Below, piece by piece: positions 37,601-50,850 of a stretch of DNA of 64,000 nucleotides (positions are counted from its first letter, which is position 1; each line of letters begins with the position of its first letter). The notes below the pieces were generated by a model, which saw only the letters and a program-made list of their open reading frames with translations, was not told the DNA's origin and did not search any database. Made by a program: the position numbers and the translations under genes. The DNA is taken from contig VWZW01001241.1 in assembly GCA_013397115.1 (NCBI GenBank), forward strand, positions 212,328-276,327, in the 5' to 3' direction. This DNA is from Edolisoma coerulescens. Taxonomy: Eukaryota; Chordata; Aves; Passeriformes; Campephagidae.

Positions 37601-40600
37601 CAAGCAAACTAAAAAGAAGCTGGGGGCTAAACCCTGTGGTAAATGACTTTATTACTATGGCAAATTGGAAAACTGGCAGTGGAATCGCTTCCCATTGAAT
37701 GACCAATCTGGTGAAAAACAGAGAATTTCTCAGAAACACGACAATGTTGTTATTTATAAGAAAGGTTTGAATAATATTCATTAGTAACTTCTTCAACAAA
37801 ATACAAATGTTTCAGGTAGCATCTACCCTTCAGTTTGCTTCTGTTTTCCAGTCAATAGTAACTACATGCATACAGCCTGGTAACTTAAATAGTTATTTGT
37901 ATTACCGCATGTTCTAATATTTCTAAATATTTTAGTACTTATTTATTTTAAGTTCTGCCTGTGGAAGAGTTTGTAATCACAAAGCTTTCTTGTGATGTGG
38001 AGGGAATTTAAATCTGAAAGCACTAAACAGACATCCCAGACATAATCAGACAATTCCTTTCCCATGTGAATTCCTTCACCAGGCACAGTTCTTAGAAACA
38101 GTGTAGTCAGAGGATGTTGTCCCATACTCATAATTGTTTTGCCAGAGGTCACAGGGCTTGGTGTTTGTTCCCTTGGAATTCCCTCAGTCTGAACTTATGC
38201 CCCACTCCTTGGCTTTTGTACTTCTGCGATTGTACCTTAGTAGTTTTCCTTATTCTGATCCCACTCTTATTTTACTGAGAGATGATTAACTTTCTTTCTT
38301 TGTAGGATCCAGTCATGGCTTCTGTCCCAGGTTCAAAGACACAAGACCCCTCAAAGCACATCCACCTCCTCACCACAGTATCTCTATCTTCCTTCTTAAT
38401 GTTTTCCTCTGTCCAAATATTGTTTCTTATTCACTCTTGCGGCCTGTTTTTCTTTCTGCCGTGGTCATTTCTTAATAAGTCACTCACAAAGCAAAACCAT
38501 GGAGAAAGCACAAAAATCTTTCAGCTCCAGCAGCTTTGGTTTAAGTGTTCCAATTCTGATAATTTCAACGCTAACTCTCTTTCCTTTCACACATGGTATC
38601 TCATCGAGATTCAGAGATCCTGCAGGGCCAGACAGCTGCCAAGAGCCCTTCAGCAAGGTCTCATTGACAGGGAGCACATCTTTAAACAGACTCCATAGTC
38701 TGACACATCTGCTTTCTAATATTAATCCCTCAGTCATTACTGTTGGTAACAGCTCCCTCTTAAGTGTTTGTGGCAGCTGCTCAACACAAAATCATACTTT
38801 CCCGAGGATCTGAAAAATTGCAGCCAGCTGCCTCCAGTTGTTCAGTTTTCTTAGAGCTGCTCTGTCCAAGAGATTCCCCCCGCCCCATGGCCACCCCCTT
38901 TCCCTGCTGGAATCGAGCACGACACACTGGGCAGAGACATCCCCATTCACTCACCCCTCCCAGGCAGGGGCGCTTGCCAGCACAGCCCTGTGAAGTCCGA
39001 CAGGCGGTTCCACTCCTGCCCCTGAGCTGGCTGCACCCTGAGGAAGTCGCTGTGTTTTACCAAGAGCATCCCTTCACCCTCGGTCTCATTCACTGGAACT
39101 GCAGGCTGTGGTGGCAGGGATTGCTCCACCTTACAGGTACTCCTTGGTGTCATTGAAATGCAAACAAACCCGAACAATTCCGGTATTCACTACCTTGGTA
39201 ACATGAGCCATATACTGCTACTATAGAGGATCTGAACCAACACATTTTCATATCTGATCAGCAGTCAGAGAATTTAAAAAAAAAAAATTAGTTAGTCCAT
39301 AACAGATGATGTGCTGCTGCTCAAGCCATAGAGTTTATTATATATAAAACAACAAGAAAACCTGGAAACGGGAGCAATTGGCCACTTACTCCCATCTAGA
39401 ACACTAACAAATGAACTTACACAACGAAGTCATGCAAGGAGATTTGGGTTTAGGGAAGCAACAGTCTGCAATACTAAGAAACCTATTGCTCAATGTACAA
39501 GATGGAAGATAACATTCAAACTTACCAGAGGAAGAAGACTGGGAAATTCTATGGGACACTACAAGAATAGCTTAGTTCCTCTGAAAGAGAAAAATGAGTG
39601 CAATCAGTAGATGAGTAGCTCCCAGACGGTGCAACTCAAAGACTGCAGGAAAAACATACTGGAAGGAGAAAAGGTGGGAAAGCAGGTATTCAGCAATAAA
39701 TAAGATTTGATAAAGCTCGCAGATAAAAGAGGACAAAATCATGGACACGTTTACAGGGTCTCTGCAGAAAAAAATAAAGATGCAACTGTAGCAAGCCCAA
39801 CTGGCACTGAACTGTACCTAGGAAGGTAACAGCACTTCTGCAGCATCAGACAGCAACCAGCTCCTCAGGCTCCTTAGGAGCTGCATTCCCATCATTAAAG
39901 CAACCTGGAGACAGTGGAGATGGGTGGGTGCAGTTCACTGAGCCTTTTGAGGGAGCTTCACTCAAACACTCCCTGTAACAGCTTGGCCAAGTGCTGAGCC
40001 CGGCTGTCATCTCACTTTTTGCCCCAGGCCTCCTGCAATCCTGAGTAATGTTGGCTATTCCCCGGGAATGGCCCAGTCCCCCCAGGACACCAGAGTAATG
40101 CTGCATAATCCCATGAATAAAACCAGTTAAGGTAAGTGTTACTGGCTGTAGGGGATGTAAAAGCTCTTAACTGGCCGCAGTGCCAGGCAAGAACTGATAT
40201 TTCCCTCTCTGCATTGGGCAAGGTAATACACTCATTACATCCACAGGCTGCATGGTGAGATTTTTGTCTCTGTCTCAACACTGAATAAGACTGGTTTACA
40301 AAGGAACGTGCACTACTAGCCTCAGATCATATCCAACAGGAGGCTGGGCTCCAGCTGAATGCTTGTCAGACTGCCTAACACAAAATCAAGCTTGGTTTGT
40401 TTGCTACACCGAAACTGCCTGCAGCAGCTGCTGTTCAAAAGGCACCTGACTTCCCGAGCAAAGCAAAACAACTCTTAAATTATTGCAGTAGCTAGCTCTG
40501 GCTGAAACAGAGAGAGGATGTAGTGTCCAGCAGAGTGATATAAATCAGAGCAAGGAGAGAGGAGAACTTCTATCAGCGCAGCCCTGGATAATGCAGTCAA

Positions 40601-41534
40601 ACAGGATGTGATGAGATAAGGCTGTGTGTGGCCTTGCACACCATCCAATCAGTTACATTTGAGATAAAGGAAACAGAGCACAGAGCCTTGCTGCCCTAAG
40701 GAGGGGAGAAAAAACCCCCACAACCCAACAACAAAACCCAAAGGCCAGTTCTGATCCCACTAGTTTAGGGCTGGCCAACTCAGGGATCGATCCTGAGCAA
40801 TGGGCAACTCTTGCCCAGCTCCCACGTACAGGCCACATCACAAGGCCACCAGCCTTGGACTGACAAAATGACTACTGGGTGATTTATGTCTCAGCTGGGA
40901 GAGAAAAATGAGCCAGCAAGGGCAGCAGAGATTGACACTGCCAGGTTGTGCTTCGATTGAGCCACGCACTGGGCTGGCCCCAGCTCTCAAAGGAACAGTG
41001 GAATTCCTGGGGAGTCACTGTTATCTCCCATGTGGGAACTGTTCCCAGAGCTCCCATTCTCCCTGACTTTCCAAGACATGTGGCATGTGTTTCACAGCTT
41101 CCCAAACAGATGAAGGTTGTGGCAGGGTGAAAATGGTTAGTCACCCTCGTGCTAGCAGCAGCAGTCACCAGGAGTCATTCTCCCTGGAGCTGGTTAGAAA
41201 GCAAGGAACCAGGAGGAAGTCACATAGTCATGTCCCTTTTCTATCACAGAAGCATTGGTAGTGTCAGCTAACACAGGAAAATTGCAGCTGTCCCTTTATG
41301 TACAGACAAGTGTGGATATTGACTGACTAAAATGACTTGGGAATTACCAAACCAAGCTAGAGACAGAAATAAATCAAGCTGAGCATTTTCCCAAAGAGTA
41401 TTATTCACTTAATTATTAAAGGATAGGGAACCTTCAATAGCAACCTAAAAAACCCTCCTTGCTCCTAAACCCACTGAAACTCAGTTGTCCTCAAAATCTC
41501 ATCATCAGGCTCAAAAGCCCCCATTCTACTTATG

Positions 41535-41620
41535 GAAAAAAATATAGCACAGAGATGTAAGTGAACCACCCAATGGCAAAATCAGAATAGGGTTTAAAAA
41601 GACAAGAGATGGTTAACTTT
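41535..41620 (-). repeat. Possible MIR/L2 remnant
   Basis: On plus, tagcacagagatgtaagtga, accacccaatggcaaaatca and gaatagggttta follow antisense MIR/L2 ('ggcacagagaggttaagtgacttgcccaaggtcacacag...gattcgaac'). Old and short. Confidence 0.4.
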
Positions 41621-42791
41621 GAAAGAGATTTGCAATTGCAAGTGGTAACTTCAGAGGGTCTCATGCTTAACACTGTCAGGAAATAGAGCATCTTTTGAGT
41701 ATTTGCTGACAAGTAACACTAAGCTGAGACCCATAATGCCCATTTTATGATATCAAAATCAAATTCTTATTTCCTATTCCTGCCTCCTGCTCGTGACATC
41801 TTTCAATCTCATGTCTAGGCCTCAAAGATAGACGTTCCAGCAAAGTCTCACAACTGGGACATACTTAGCTTCCCATGGCACTAATGGCAGAACTGCACAT
41901 GAACTCAGACAGGAGACAGATGTTTGCAAATCTCATCCAAAGCAGTGAAAATGTTTAGCTCCAAAACTAGAGTCAGTCTCCAGGAAAAGAAATAGGTGAA
42001 CCCGGGCTAAGAGACTTACAAGAGAATAGACAGACAGTGATCACACAACCCATGAATGCAGTCAAATTTCCCTTTCTGTGGTGCTTGCAGGTGGTCTGTG
42101 TCATGGGCATGACCTGTCTGGTCAGGGCTAAGCCCTCTACTAAGAGCTCAAGACAAATGCAAATCACAAACAGGCAGAACAGGTATGTAAAATGGGACCA
42201 ATGCTCAGTGCTCTCTTGACTTTACCTCCTTCAGTCAACCAACTACACATGTGCTTTGATTTTAGTGGCAGTCAGGCAGGAGCTTAAAGGGGTTTGATGC
42301 TTGTCATAAGGCAATGCCTAAGTAAAAAACAGCCATGATGAAACACCTGCATCACACAAATGAACCCTACTCATGGCTACCAAGCCAGCTGCGCTCGCCT
42401 GGGGTACTCAGGCACCACCCCAGCTCAGTTTTGGAGTACACACTCCATCTGGATCATGCAGCAGGTCAGCATTCACTGCTTACACATTCAGTTCTTAAGG
42501 CTGACACTGGCAAAAGTCAACCTTTCCGTAGAACAGTCTGAAATTTCCTAGCAAACACACACCAGACATTTTTACCAGGTTCCAGTGTTCCTACCAGTTT
42601 GATACGAGACAGTAAAGCCACCCTCAACTCAGACCAGTGTAATTTTGAATTCAGAACTCTTTCCTCTCTCTAAGTTTGGCATAAACATGCCATCATCTCC
42701 AACCTGCTGAACACACAGCGATTTCACAGAAAGCAAATGAAAATCATGAGAATCTGTAATTACAACCCCAATCCCCCAAACAAGAATCAGT

Positions 42792-42831
42792 AAAAAAAAA
42801 AAAAAAAGAAAAAGAAAAAAAAAAGAGAGAA
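42792..42831 (+). repeat. A-rich low-complexity tract
   Basis: A16-g-A5-g-A10 followed by gagag. On the minus strand it creates a Phe/Leu-rich chance ORF. Confidence 0.85.
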
Positions 42832-44429
42832 ATGTCAAAAACTGAAAAACAAACTTGTCCCCAGATATTACAGGAAAGCATGAACCTTCTGATTTATCTC
42901 TTTGCCCTTCCAGACCCTTCTCGCCAGGAAGGTCAACAGGTTATATACCTTCTGCTGGATTAATCTACAGGAGAACAAGGGCAGCTAGCCAAGCAAAACT
43001 AGATTCTTAAAGGGACACAGCCAACCACAGACTACTCCAGTTTTTAAAGCATGTTCTTACAAATAAAACCCAAGACCAAAAGAAGTGGAAAAAGATACTG
43101 CTACTCTATTTTTCAGTTCACATATTGGGTGGATTGGAGCAGAGATTTACATGTTTCACCTGCACAGTTATTTTCTTCTGATCACATAGATCCTTCACAA
43201 ACAGGTAGGGGCAGAGAAATAAATCGAATTTTATTATTTTATTTTTATAAAGATAATTCAAAGAGCAGTGAGTGTGCTTGGATATAATCTTCTTACACAA
43301 ACCACTCTTTTACACCTTTTTTTTTCCCCCTAAGCTGATTTTCAAACCAAAAGACCTGCCTAAATCCTGCTAGTCTGGTACCAATGAGCTTTATTTCAAT
43401 GAGCTATGGACATGTATGATCAGGTAAAATGAACTAAAGACACATCAGCAAATCCTCCCTTTCCATTTCAGTATACATCTGCTCCATGTTCTCTTGACAT
43501 TTCCTCCTTAGTTAAAGCAGTCCGGGTTACAAGAGATTACACTTCGCCTGGACATCTGTCATTAATGGTTACCATACTGCTGGAAGGGAGGCACTTTGAG
43601 GGCTCCACTGATTTATCTTCTCTTTGGCAATAGCAAAGCAGATGTTTCGAAGGCTTGCAACCAGGCTCTGAAAGCCACGGGCCCTCAGAAACACAGGGGT
43701 GTAAAACACCTACCCTTTGGCAATCACCTTCTAACAAAGGTAAGAACAAGGTAATTATAAACCTACAAGAGAACAGAAAAACAGAGCCAGTGACTCAGCC
43801 AGAAGCACCAGGAACTGGAAAACCTGCCCCTCCCTAGCAGGAAAACGTCTAATTCATATGGTGTTAAAAACAAAGGGGAGTGACTGCATCATCTCCAGAA
43901 AAAGGAGGACCCAAGGGGCAGGAACAATAAAACCAAAAACCTACCAAACCCTCCCCCCATCCCAAAAACCCCCCAAGAACTCAAAACACCACCTCCTAAC
44001 CCTAAAGAACTCTTTCTAATAATCTAGTCTCAGATCTTGTAACGAGCTCCACGCATGCCAACTCCTGGCTTTTTTACAAGGCTCTACAAAGGAACACACC
44101 GGGCATTTATTTAGCGTGGTTGTTGGCAGAAGTTGGAGAGAGAGGAGCATCCGTTACCATAAATCCTAATTAACCTGACTGCTCCTCAAAGGAGGGTAGA
44201 AATGCTGTGAAGGTGGAGAATGAAGAGAACACAGTGCACAACGAAATAAGTTTAGATTTAAAATAGCATTTGTTACTCTGTACAGAAATTACAGCTAAAA
44301 ATTACTTCAGATTGGCTTTGGAGAGTACTGATCATATTATTAAAAAATTAACGAATGGCTTCAAAACTATGCATATTGATATATATGATACATAATATAG
44401 GTATGATATATGATGAGATACAAACAGAA

Positions 44430-44600
44430 CCAGCAGATACAGAGGGCATCTACTGGGTTGCTGCAGGGATCTTTTCTAGTCCAATTGTCTATGACATCTT
44501 AATTAAAGATCTAGGACTGACTAAAGGTAATGTTAACGAAACTTGCAGGTGATACAGAATGAGGTTTACAAACACCAGTGGGTAGAAACAACTCAAAGGA
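44430..44600 (+). mobile_element. Old CR1-like LINE fragment (end of the reverse transcriptase region)
   Basis: The order ctgcagggatcttttc, tatgacatcttaattaaaga, acttgcaggtgatacagaat and cagtgggtagaaa parallels CR1/L3 text encoding 'LFNIFINDL...KFADDTKLGG'. It has frameshifts and no intact frame. Confidence 0.5.
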
Positions 44601-47600
44601 TGTTAGTGTAAAAAAGAAAACGAAAGAAGCAAGGGAGACAAATAGGACTATGTGGAAAAAGTAATGCAAAGAAAACCCAGAGATAAAATCAAGGAAAAAG
44701 CCCTGCCAGAAGCAGGAGCTAAAGACAGGCAAGAGTGAGAATGCTGAACAAATAAGAGAGTTGTCCGCAAAGCAAATGCTTCTGCAAAATGACCAATGTG
44801 ACTTTAATCTGCCTGGGCTCAGATATCACTTAAGGCAAGGAAGAGATGAACCACTCCAACTCGTGGAATATTGGATCTCATTCTGACAAAGAAACACAGA
44901 TAAACTGAAGAAAGAGTATAAAAAATCTCCAATAATTAGACCTAGAAAATTGAAAAATATTATTATTATAGCCTCATTAGCAGCTGGTAAGAACTTAGAA
45001 GGTGCAAATGAAGAGAGAAATAATAAGCAATCATTTCAGAGAAATACACAGCAAGGCAAAAACTGCTGCAGAAGAGTAAGAAAACTTTCCTGATGTACAC
45101 TGGGTGATGAAAAACTTGCCCAAGAAAACTTTTACATAGCATGGGGGCATGGGAGGGAAGAACCAAACCAAACCAAACAAACGAACAAAAGACAAACATG
45201 AGCTATAGGGAAAGTATAATAGCTCTTTAAGAAAAGGTAATACTAAATTTTCACGTTCTTAAGATACAGTAGCGGTCAGATAAAACAGAAAACCATTTCA
45301 CTTTCACAGGAACTACTGTAGACGTGGTCCAAGGAACTACTTAAGGTGGGGGAAAATGGCAATGTCGTTGAGAAAATGTCCCCATTCTTCCCCCACCCTT
45401 CACCTCGTAGTCACTGCACCCCCTTCTCCAGACACACCGGCTCATGACCGTGAGATTAACTCGACTGGAGAACAGATGTGGCTGAAAACGAACTTGCTAA
45501 AAGCGAGTGTTACTTTTCCTCTGGATCAGCCCACCGCCCCGGGGCAGTGAACAGCAGTGCCAGTGTCCCTGCCAGTGACAAAGCGCAGAGATGTGACAAG
45601 TAAGGAAATGGGCACTTTGAGGCTCTGGGGACAGGTCCACGGCAGTGCCAGCCTCAAGTCTTTGTGGACCCACCCCTTGGGTTACGCTGGGACGGAACCA
45701 AGAGCTGAAAGATACAGAAAAGGACACACAATACCAAGGAAGGAAAGCTGTGAATGAGGATCCAAACAGAGATGAAAGCAGCATCTCTTGGAAACTGTAC
45801 TTTTCAGCAACCCTCTCAAAACTTTACTTACTCTACTTGAGTTCTGTGAAACTAATACCTGAGTAAAAAAACCAACAGCAACTGTGATTTTATGTAAACC
45901 ACAGGTGAGATAGGGTGCCATGGAGCCCTTTTTCTCTTTAAAGCTCGGCAGTACTATTTTCATACTATTTTCCCACAGATGTTCTATAATCCAGCAACAT
46001 TAAAACGCTTATCGCAGTAATAACCTAAAATACTTGAAAGTCATCGGTAGCAATAATTTAAAAATCCAAAAGAAGTGGCAGGATCCAAGACAGTGGAGAA
46101 ATTCCTGGTAACCATGCTCATGCACATTTATTTGCTTCCAGGATCGCCTCCAAGAGGACACAAACAATGAGCTGATAGCCCAGTTAAGAGATTGATAAAA
46201 CTGTTGCATGCTCAAGTTTGAGGGAGCCATTCCCACTGGGATTTAGGAAAACCTGAAAATGTGACTGCACCCATTGCAAAAACACCTGAAAAGGTGACTG
46301 GCTGCCCTTCACTCTGCCAACCCAAGTTCCAGAGAAAAACACAGAGTCCCTCAGCATGCAGCAGCCCTAATAAAGAAGTTCCTCTGTATTCACTACAGGA
46401 CGATCCCAGGCTCTTCTCTGTCATGAGAAAAAGCTCTCGAAACCAAAAGGCTTTAATTGCACAGGTGACTGTACAGCAGCATCAGCCCAGCCCTAGTACT
46501 TGCCACATACCCACGCTGCTTTCCCCCTTGTTCTGTTCCTCTCGCTCCTCCCCGTTACTCTCTGCCCTGTCCCGCTGCCCACTTCCTTCTGCGGGAGAAC
46601 AATAAAACCTCTCACATCTACCCAGACAGATGGACAGACAGGTGAACGAACGCTCCGCTCACTCTGCACACAGACACAGCAATCGGGTCCTGGGGAAGCC
46701 GACCTGACCCCAGTAACAGGAAAAGAGAAAAATAAACCCAATCCCTAAATCTCCTTTCCTCCTACTCAGCCCCCTGCACTTGAAAAGTATTTTGCGTTGT
46801 TTATTTGTAGAGGAGTCGCAGAACTCAGCTCTTAAGGTAAGAAAGTAACATGAGTGTAACTCCAGGTTAAACAAAAACAAAGTTGGTAATTAGTTGTGGT
46901 TAGTTCTGAGTTTTTGGGTTTTTTTGTTAGGGTTTTTTTTAACATATGTGATCGTTCACTATAAAATACTTTACAGAAGTCCTTAAAGCATATAGAGCTT
47001 TAAGCTTCTTCCCTCTTCTGTAAAAAAGCCCCATCTTTAGCATCTCGTGCAAGAAATTATTTAAGCGGAATTGTCTCCATAAGATAAAAGATTAGTCGGG
47101 AAAGCTTTTTGTTTGGTTTTTTTGTGTGTATTTGGCTTGTTTGGGGTTTTTTTAATCCTTTCCTGTGGCATGCCACCAAAACCCAACTCTAACTTCAGAA
47201 TAACTGAACTGGGAAAGCGTTTCCTCATCTTTTGGTAAATGCCCTACAACAGCCTACATACCTTCTCACAGATAGGCTTCCCTATGATATTCTTGTTCTG
47301 ATTTTCCCAAAAACATCTTCTATAACTTACATTAAAATTTACTACAGAAAGTACTGGTCCACCCTCCCCAAGCACATCTCTACGAACCGTACAGAAACCT
47401 TTATTTTTTCCCCCCTCTCCCCATTAGCGCTGTAGTTTCCAGCCGATGCGGCGAGAGACCGAGTTCCCGAAGTGCCAGCGCCGGCAGCCCCTTCCCGGCG
47501 GGGGAAGCCTCCATTGAGGATGTTCCCTGCTTCCTTTGTACGCCTGTGCCTCGCCTGTCGCACACGGGCGGCTCCGAACCCTCCCTCCCAGCCCGTCTCC

Positions 47601-47927
47601 CGCAGGCACCCGCGCCCCTTCGCCCCGCGCCAAAGCCACCGTGGGACAGCGTGTCCTGACCTGAGCGAGGCAAGAGCGGCTGCTGTTCCGCAGGGGCAGC
47701 GGGGACCGGCTTCAAATCCTCCTTCAGCTCCAGGACTTTCTGCCAAGAGAGCACTGAGCGCTGTTACTGCGCGCCTGCCCCTCGCTCCCGCCCGATCCCC
47801 ACCCCCGAGCCCGCAGGGGTGGGAGCGGGGGCTGGGACAGGGGGAGCGGGCGGGTCAGCCTCCCGCTCAGCATCGTCGCCGCCGCCAAGTCGCAGAGAAA
47901 GAAAAAAGTTGGCGAGGAGCGGCTCCG

Positions 47928-48044
47928 NNNNNNNNNNNNNNNNNNNNNNNNNNNNNNNNNNNNNNNNNNNNNNNNNNNNNNNNNNNNNNNNNNNNNNNNN
48001 NNNNNNNNNNNNNNNNNNNNNNNNNNNNNNNNNNNNNNNNNNNN
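47928..48044. other. Assembly gap (117 N)
   Basis: Undetermined bases inside the CpG island, just downstream of the predicted exon 1 donor on the minus strand. The flanks are G-rich (ggctccg on the left, ggacgggatgggagcggggggg on the right), which suggests a region that sequenced poorly. The true length may differ from 117. Confidence 0.99.
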
Positions 48045-48102
48045 GGACGGGATGGGAGCGGGGGGGCAGCCGGGCCGGCGGGAGCGGAGGCACAAAGCGC
48101 AC

Positions 48103-48111
48103 ACTCACCTG
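48103..48111 (-). other. TEAD4: Splice donor of the probable non-coding TEAD4 exon 1
   Basis: The minus strand reads CAG|GTGAGT, a perfect consensus donor, with the exon ending at 48,109 and GC-rich 5' UTR-like sequence to its right. It would splice over 14.3 kb to the acceptor at 33,850. The exon's 5' end is not determined, and further non-coding exons could exist in between. Confidence 0.55.
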
Positions 48112-48720
48112 AGGAGCGCGGCGCGGCCGGCGGGACGGCGAGCCNCCCCGGCCGGGGGCCGTGTGTGACCGGGGCGGAGGGAACGCGGGCAATGGCCGGA
48201 AGAGGGGCCCGCGGGGGCGGGGGAAGGAAACTCCGGGCGGGCGGCCGGGAGCGAGGGAAGGGGGCGGCTCGGAAGCGCTGGGAGCGGGCGGGACGCAGCC
48301 GCCTCCGGGAATCGAGAGGAGGCACGGCGCCCGGCCCGGGAGAACTTGGAGTGCGCGGCCCGGACGGGCCAGGCTGGGATCCCCGGGAACTCCGCCGCTT
48401 GCCGGGTGCTTTCCCAGGGGCGATCGGCCAAGCGCCCGTGAGGGGGCTCCGGCCCCGGGGACACCCCCGCGCCGCCCGGGCAGGGACGCGGCTCCCGGGC
48501 TCCCCCTGCGCGCCAGGCGCGGCCCGGCGGCTGCGGAGCCCCTCAGAGACGGGCCGTGATTTCCACCCAGCGCCGCGGAGCCGCTGCCAAACAAACAGCC
48601 CCAGCCCGGCACGGCAGCGGGGCTCGCCCGAGGGCAGCCAGGCAGCAGGTACCCACCCAGCCAGCCGCAAAGCCGTGGGCCCCTGGCTTTCCTCAGTCTC
48701 ACGTCGAAGCTGCTCCTTTA

Positions 48721-50790
48721 CTGCCCGTTCATGCAGGAATGCCAACGTGCTGTGCTGCGCTAGAAAATGCCGATATGACACTCGAGAGTTGCACTAGGGC
48801 TGGAAAGCCACATTCCCGAAACAAAAGCACTAGGAAACCAGCAAATTTAGTAAATGTAACTACATCCTAGCAGCAGCTCTGGGAATGCAGCGACATCAGC
48901 AAACCAAACTTATTCATGGCTCCAGCAGGTGATTTTGTCACAGATGCCTGGTGTGCATGTAACTACCTGTGAAGAGTTGAAACATAGTTGGGTTTCTTTA
49001 AAACTTCAGTATATTGAAGAAACTGAGCGGTTTTTGTAAGAACCCAAAGCTAAAAAAGTTCCTAACTCTTTCACATTGCAGAGAAAATTGCAGAGACCTG
49101 GAAACAGGTCCTAAATGTGTCCTAAGGCCTCAGAAACCAGATGGCAAAACCCATCAATTTCATAAAAATAAGGTTTTCTGATACAACTGTAAGAATAGAG
49201 AGTATATACAATATAAATAAGATGATGCTACAAAATTCAGTGAAACGATTTCAGGGGCTGGTTTTTTGTTTGTTATATAAAGCCCTGTAACAAATTAATT
49301 TAGCCACTGTTTCTATTAAGCCATATGTATTTAAAAAAACCCTCTGTATATGGAAAGGTAGTTCACTTCTCATCACATATGTTCTCAGGGAATTCTAGGC
49401 CAGGTCTCATAATTATGTGACTAACATATTGTTTTGCTCCCATTTCCTTGCCAAATCAACACAGCTCAAAGAGAAGGAATTGAAACCTATTCCTTCCTGT
49501 GAATCATCACACAAATTGTTTGCAGGACTTCAGTCAGTTGCAGATGGAAACTCACTAAGGAGAATACAGGTTTTTTAGTGGTGGGTTGTTTGGGTTTTTT
49601 TACTGGAGGTAATGCAGAACTTAACTATTCTGCTTAGAACAGAAAGCAGAGAGAGTTGGCAAACTTATCAGACTTAACTCCCCAATCGTTTTTTGTACTC
49701 TATCTGAATGATTTTCTAATACAACTTTTAAAATAAAGCCTTTTTTCCTCCCACAGTAAATTAGTATTGCTTTCCCTATAATAAATAAAGGGCTCAATTT
49801 AATTATCCTTTTGAAACAAAAAATCCTTTGTTTTCACCAGAATTTTCAGCTGTTTTGCTGCAGACACTGCAATGGATCACCTTGTACGGAGATGTTAATT
49901 GAATCAAATTAAATGATCAAAAATTCCAGCCTCTGGAATATATTCACCCATTTACATAAATTGAATTCTCTAAATTGAATGTTAAATTACCAGAGCAGAT
50001 TATGGTTACCATAGTCTTTACCTTAATGCATGTTGGTGAAGTTAGTTTGCTTCTGGATTTCTCTCCCATTTTGGAAGAAGCGACCTCCAGCTGCCAGTGA
50101 GGAAATAATAATTCAATATAGAACACGTTAAGGAATGCAATGAGAAGACAGAAACTACAGAGTGTACAGTTCAAGAGATGCAAGAGTTAACACTGGTACA
50201 GGATCTCTGCCTTCTTTCCTGGCAGGGCTTTCAATTCTTACCACCTCATAGTGGTAGCCTGCTGTTTTCCCTGTTAGTAAGGGAGCCTTACACACCAGTG
50301 TTGCTTTTCTACTCTTCTTCATAACTGTACACTGGGCCAAATCTCTTGGCCCTAGGATTACTTAAGGGACTTTCTTAGTTCTGAACTAGTTCCAAACTGC
50401 AGTAAGGTACAACAGTTTGATCCTGTGGCAGAGAAGATGAGATTCCTGACTCTGCCAAAGTAGGAAACTGTCCATAGTTCTGTTTCACACGACTACACAA
50501 AAACTCTGAACTCAACTCGTAAATCACAGGGAAGGCTTTGCTTGTCTTCTATACCAGGAACAGGATATCTAATTCAATGTCAACCGAGAGATTTACAGAG
50601 CTGTTAATATCAACAAGTAGAGAAGCACACTAAGTGAAGTGTAATATAATAATTATGCTAACAGTTACAAAACCTCCTGTCCTACTACTACCAAATTCAG
50701 CAGCAAAACTCCAATGAGAGTGAGACTCAAGAAGATAGGAAGAAATGGGTGTAATATGTCAGAGAGAAGGAACAAAGTACACCCACAAGT
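48721..50790. other. Intergenic DNA between TULP3 and TEAD4
   Basis: About 2 kb of AT-rich sequence with no supported gene. It contains the two TEAD-type motifs near its left end and T-rich tracts around 49,570-49,600 and 49,740. No repeat family was recognised. Confidence 0.6.
48736..48887. promoter_or_regulatory. Two GGAATGC (MCAT/TEAD-type) motifs upstream of the TEAD4 island
   Basis: AGGAATGC at 48,735-48,742 matches the TEAD consensus WGGAATGY. GGGAATGC at 48,881-48,888 matches its core. They lie 146 bases apart, just upstream of the presumed TEAD4 promoter. The core hexamer occurs by chance about every 2 kb on two strands, so function is only a suggestion. Confidence 0.3.
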
Positions 50791-50850
50791 GACAACAACA
50801 ATAACAACAATTTAGAATTTAAGACTTTTCAATATATAAATTAGTTTATT
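50791..50850 (-). terminator. TULP3: TULP3 polyadenylation signal with GU-rich downstream element
   Basis: On the minus strand AATAAA (50,850-50,845) is followed about 35 bases later by a TTGTTGTTATTGTTGTTGTC tract (about 50,810-50,791). A hexamer plus a U/GU-rich downstream element is the expected arrangement of a vertebrate poly(A) site. The same tract is also a simple CAA/TTG repeat, so the match could be partly accidental. Confidence 0.5.

Larger units (their letters stand above)
33850..48108 (-). other. TEAD4: Presumed first TEAD4 intron (14.3 kb)
   Basis: Sequence between the CpG-island exon and the first coding exon. It holds a long poly(A) tract (33,920-33,950), two MIR-like remnants (34,430-34,610 and 41,535-41,620), an A-rich tract (42,792-42,831) and an old CR1 fragment (44,430-44,600). 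Further non-coding exons could hide here, but I cannot identify them. Confidence 0.65.
47440..48720. promoter_or_regulatory. TEAD4: CpG island, probable TEAD4 promoter and first exon
   Basis: About 1.3 kb of very GC- and CpG-rich DNA in an otherwise AT-rich window, with many GC-box cores (ggggcgg, gggcgg). It lies upstream of TEAD4 and downstream of TULP3, which are transcribed in the same direction. A consensus splice donor facing the TEAD4 coding exons is inside it. The island contains a 117-base run of N and one single N at 48,145. The TSS cannot be placed from sequence alone. A divergent non-coding transcript is possible but not shown. Confidence 0.75.

Noticed and set aside
38764..39156. 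A 130-codon plus-strand ORF in a GC-richer patch
   Set aside because: It has no recognisable family, and a different ORF on the other strand overlaps it. No splice or promoter context supports a gene.
47472..48797. A 441-codon plus-strand ORF and overlapping minus-strand ORFs of up to 312 codons in the CpG island
   Set aside because: They run through the N gap, are made of GC-rich Arg/Pro/Gly/Ala sequence, and are open in several frames at once. This is a composition effect, not coding evidence.
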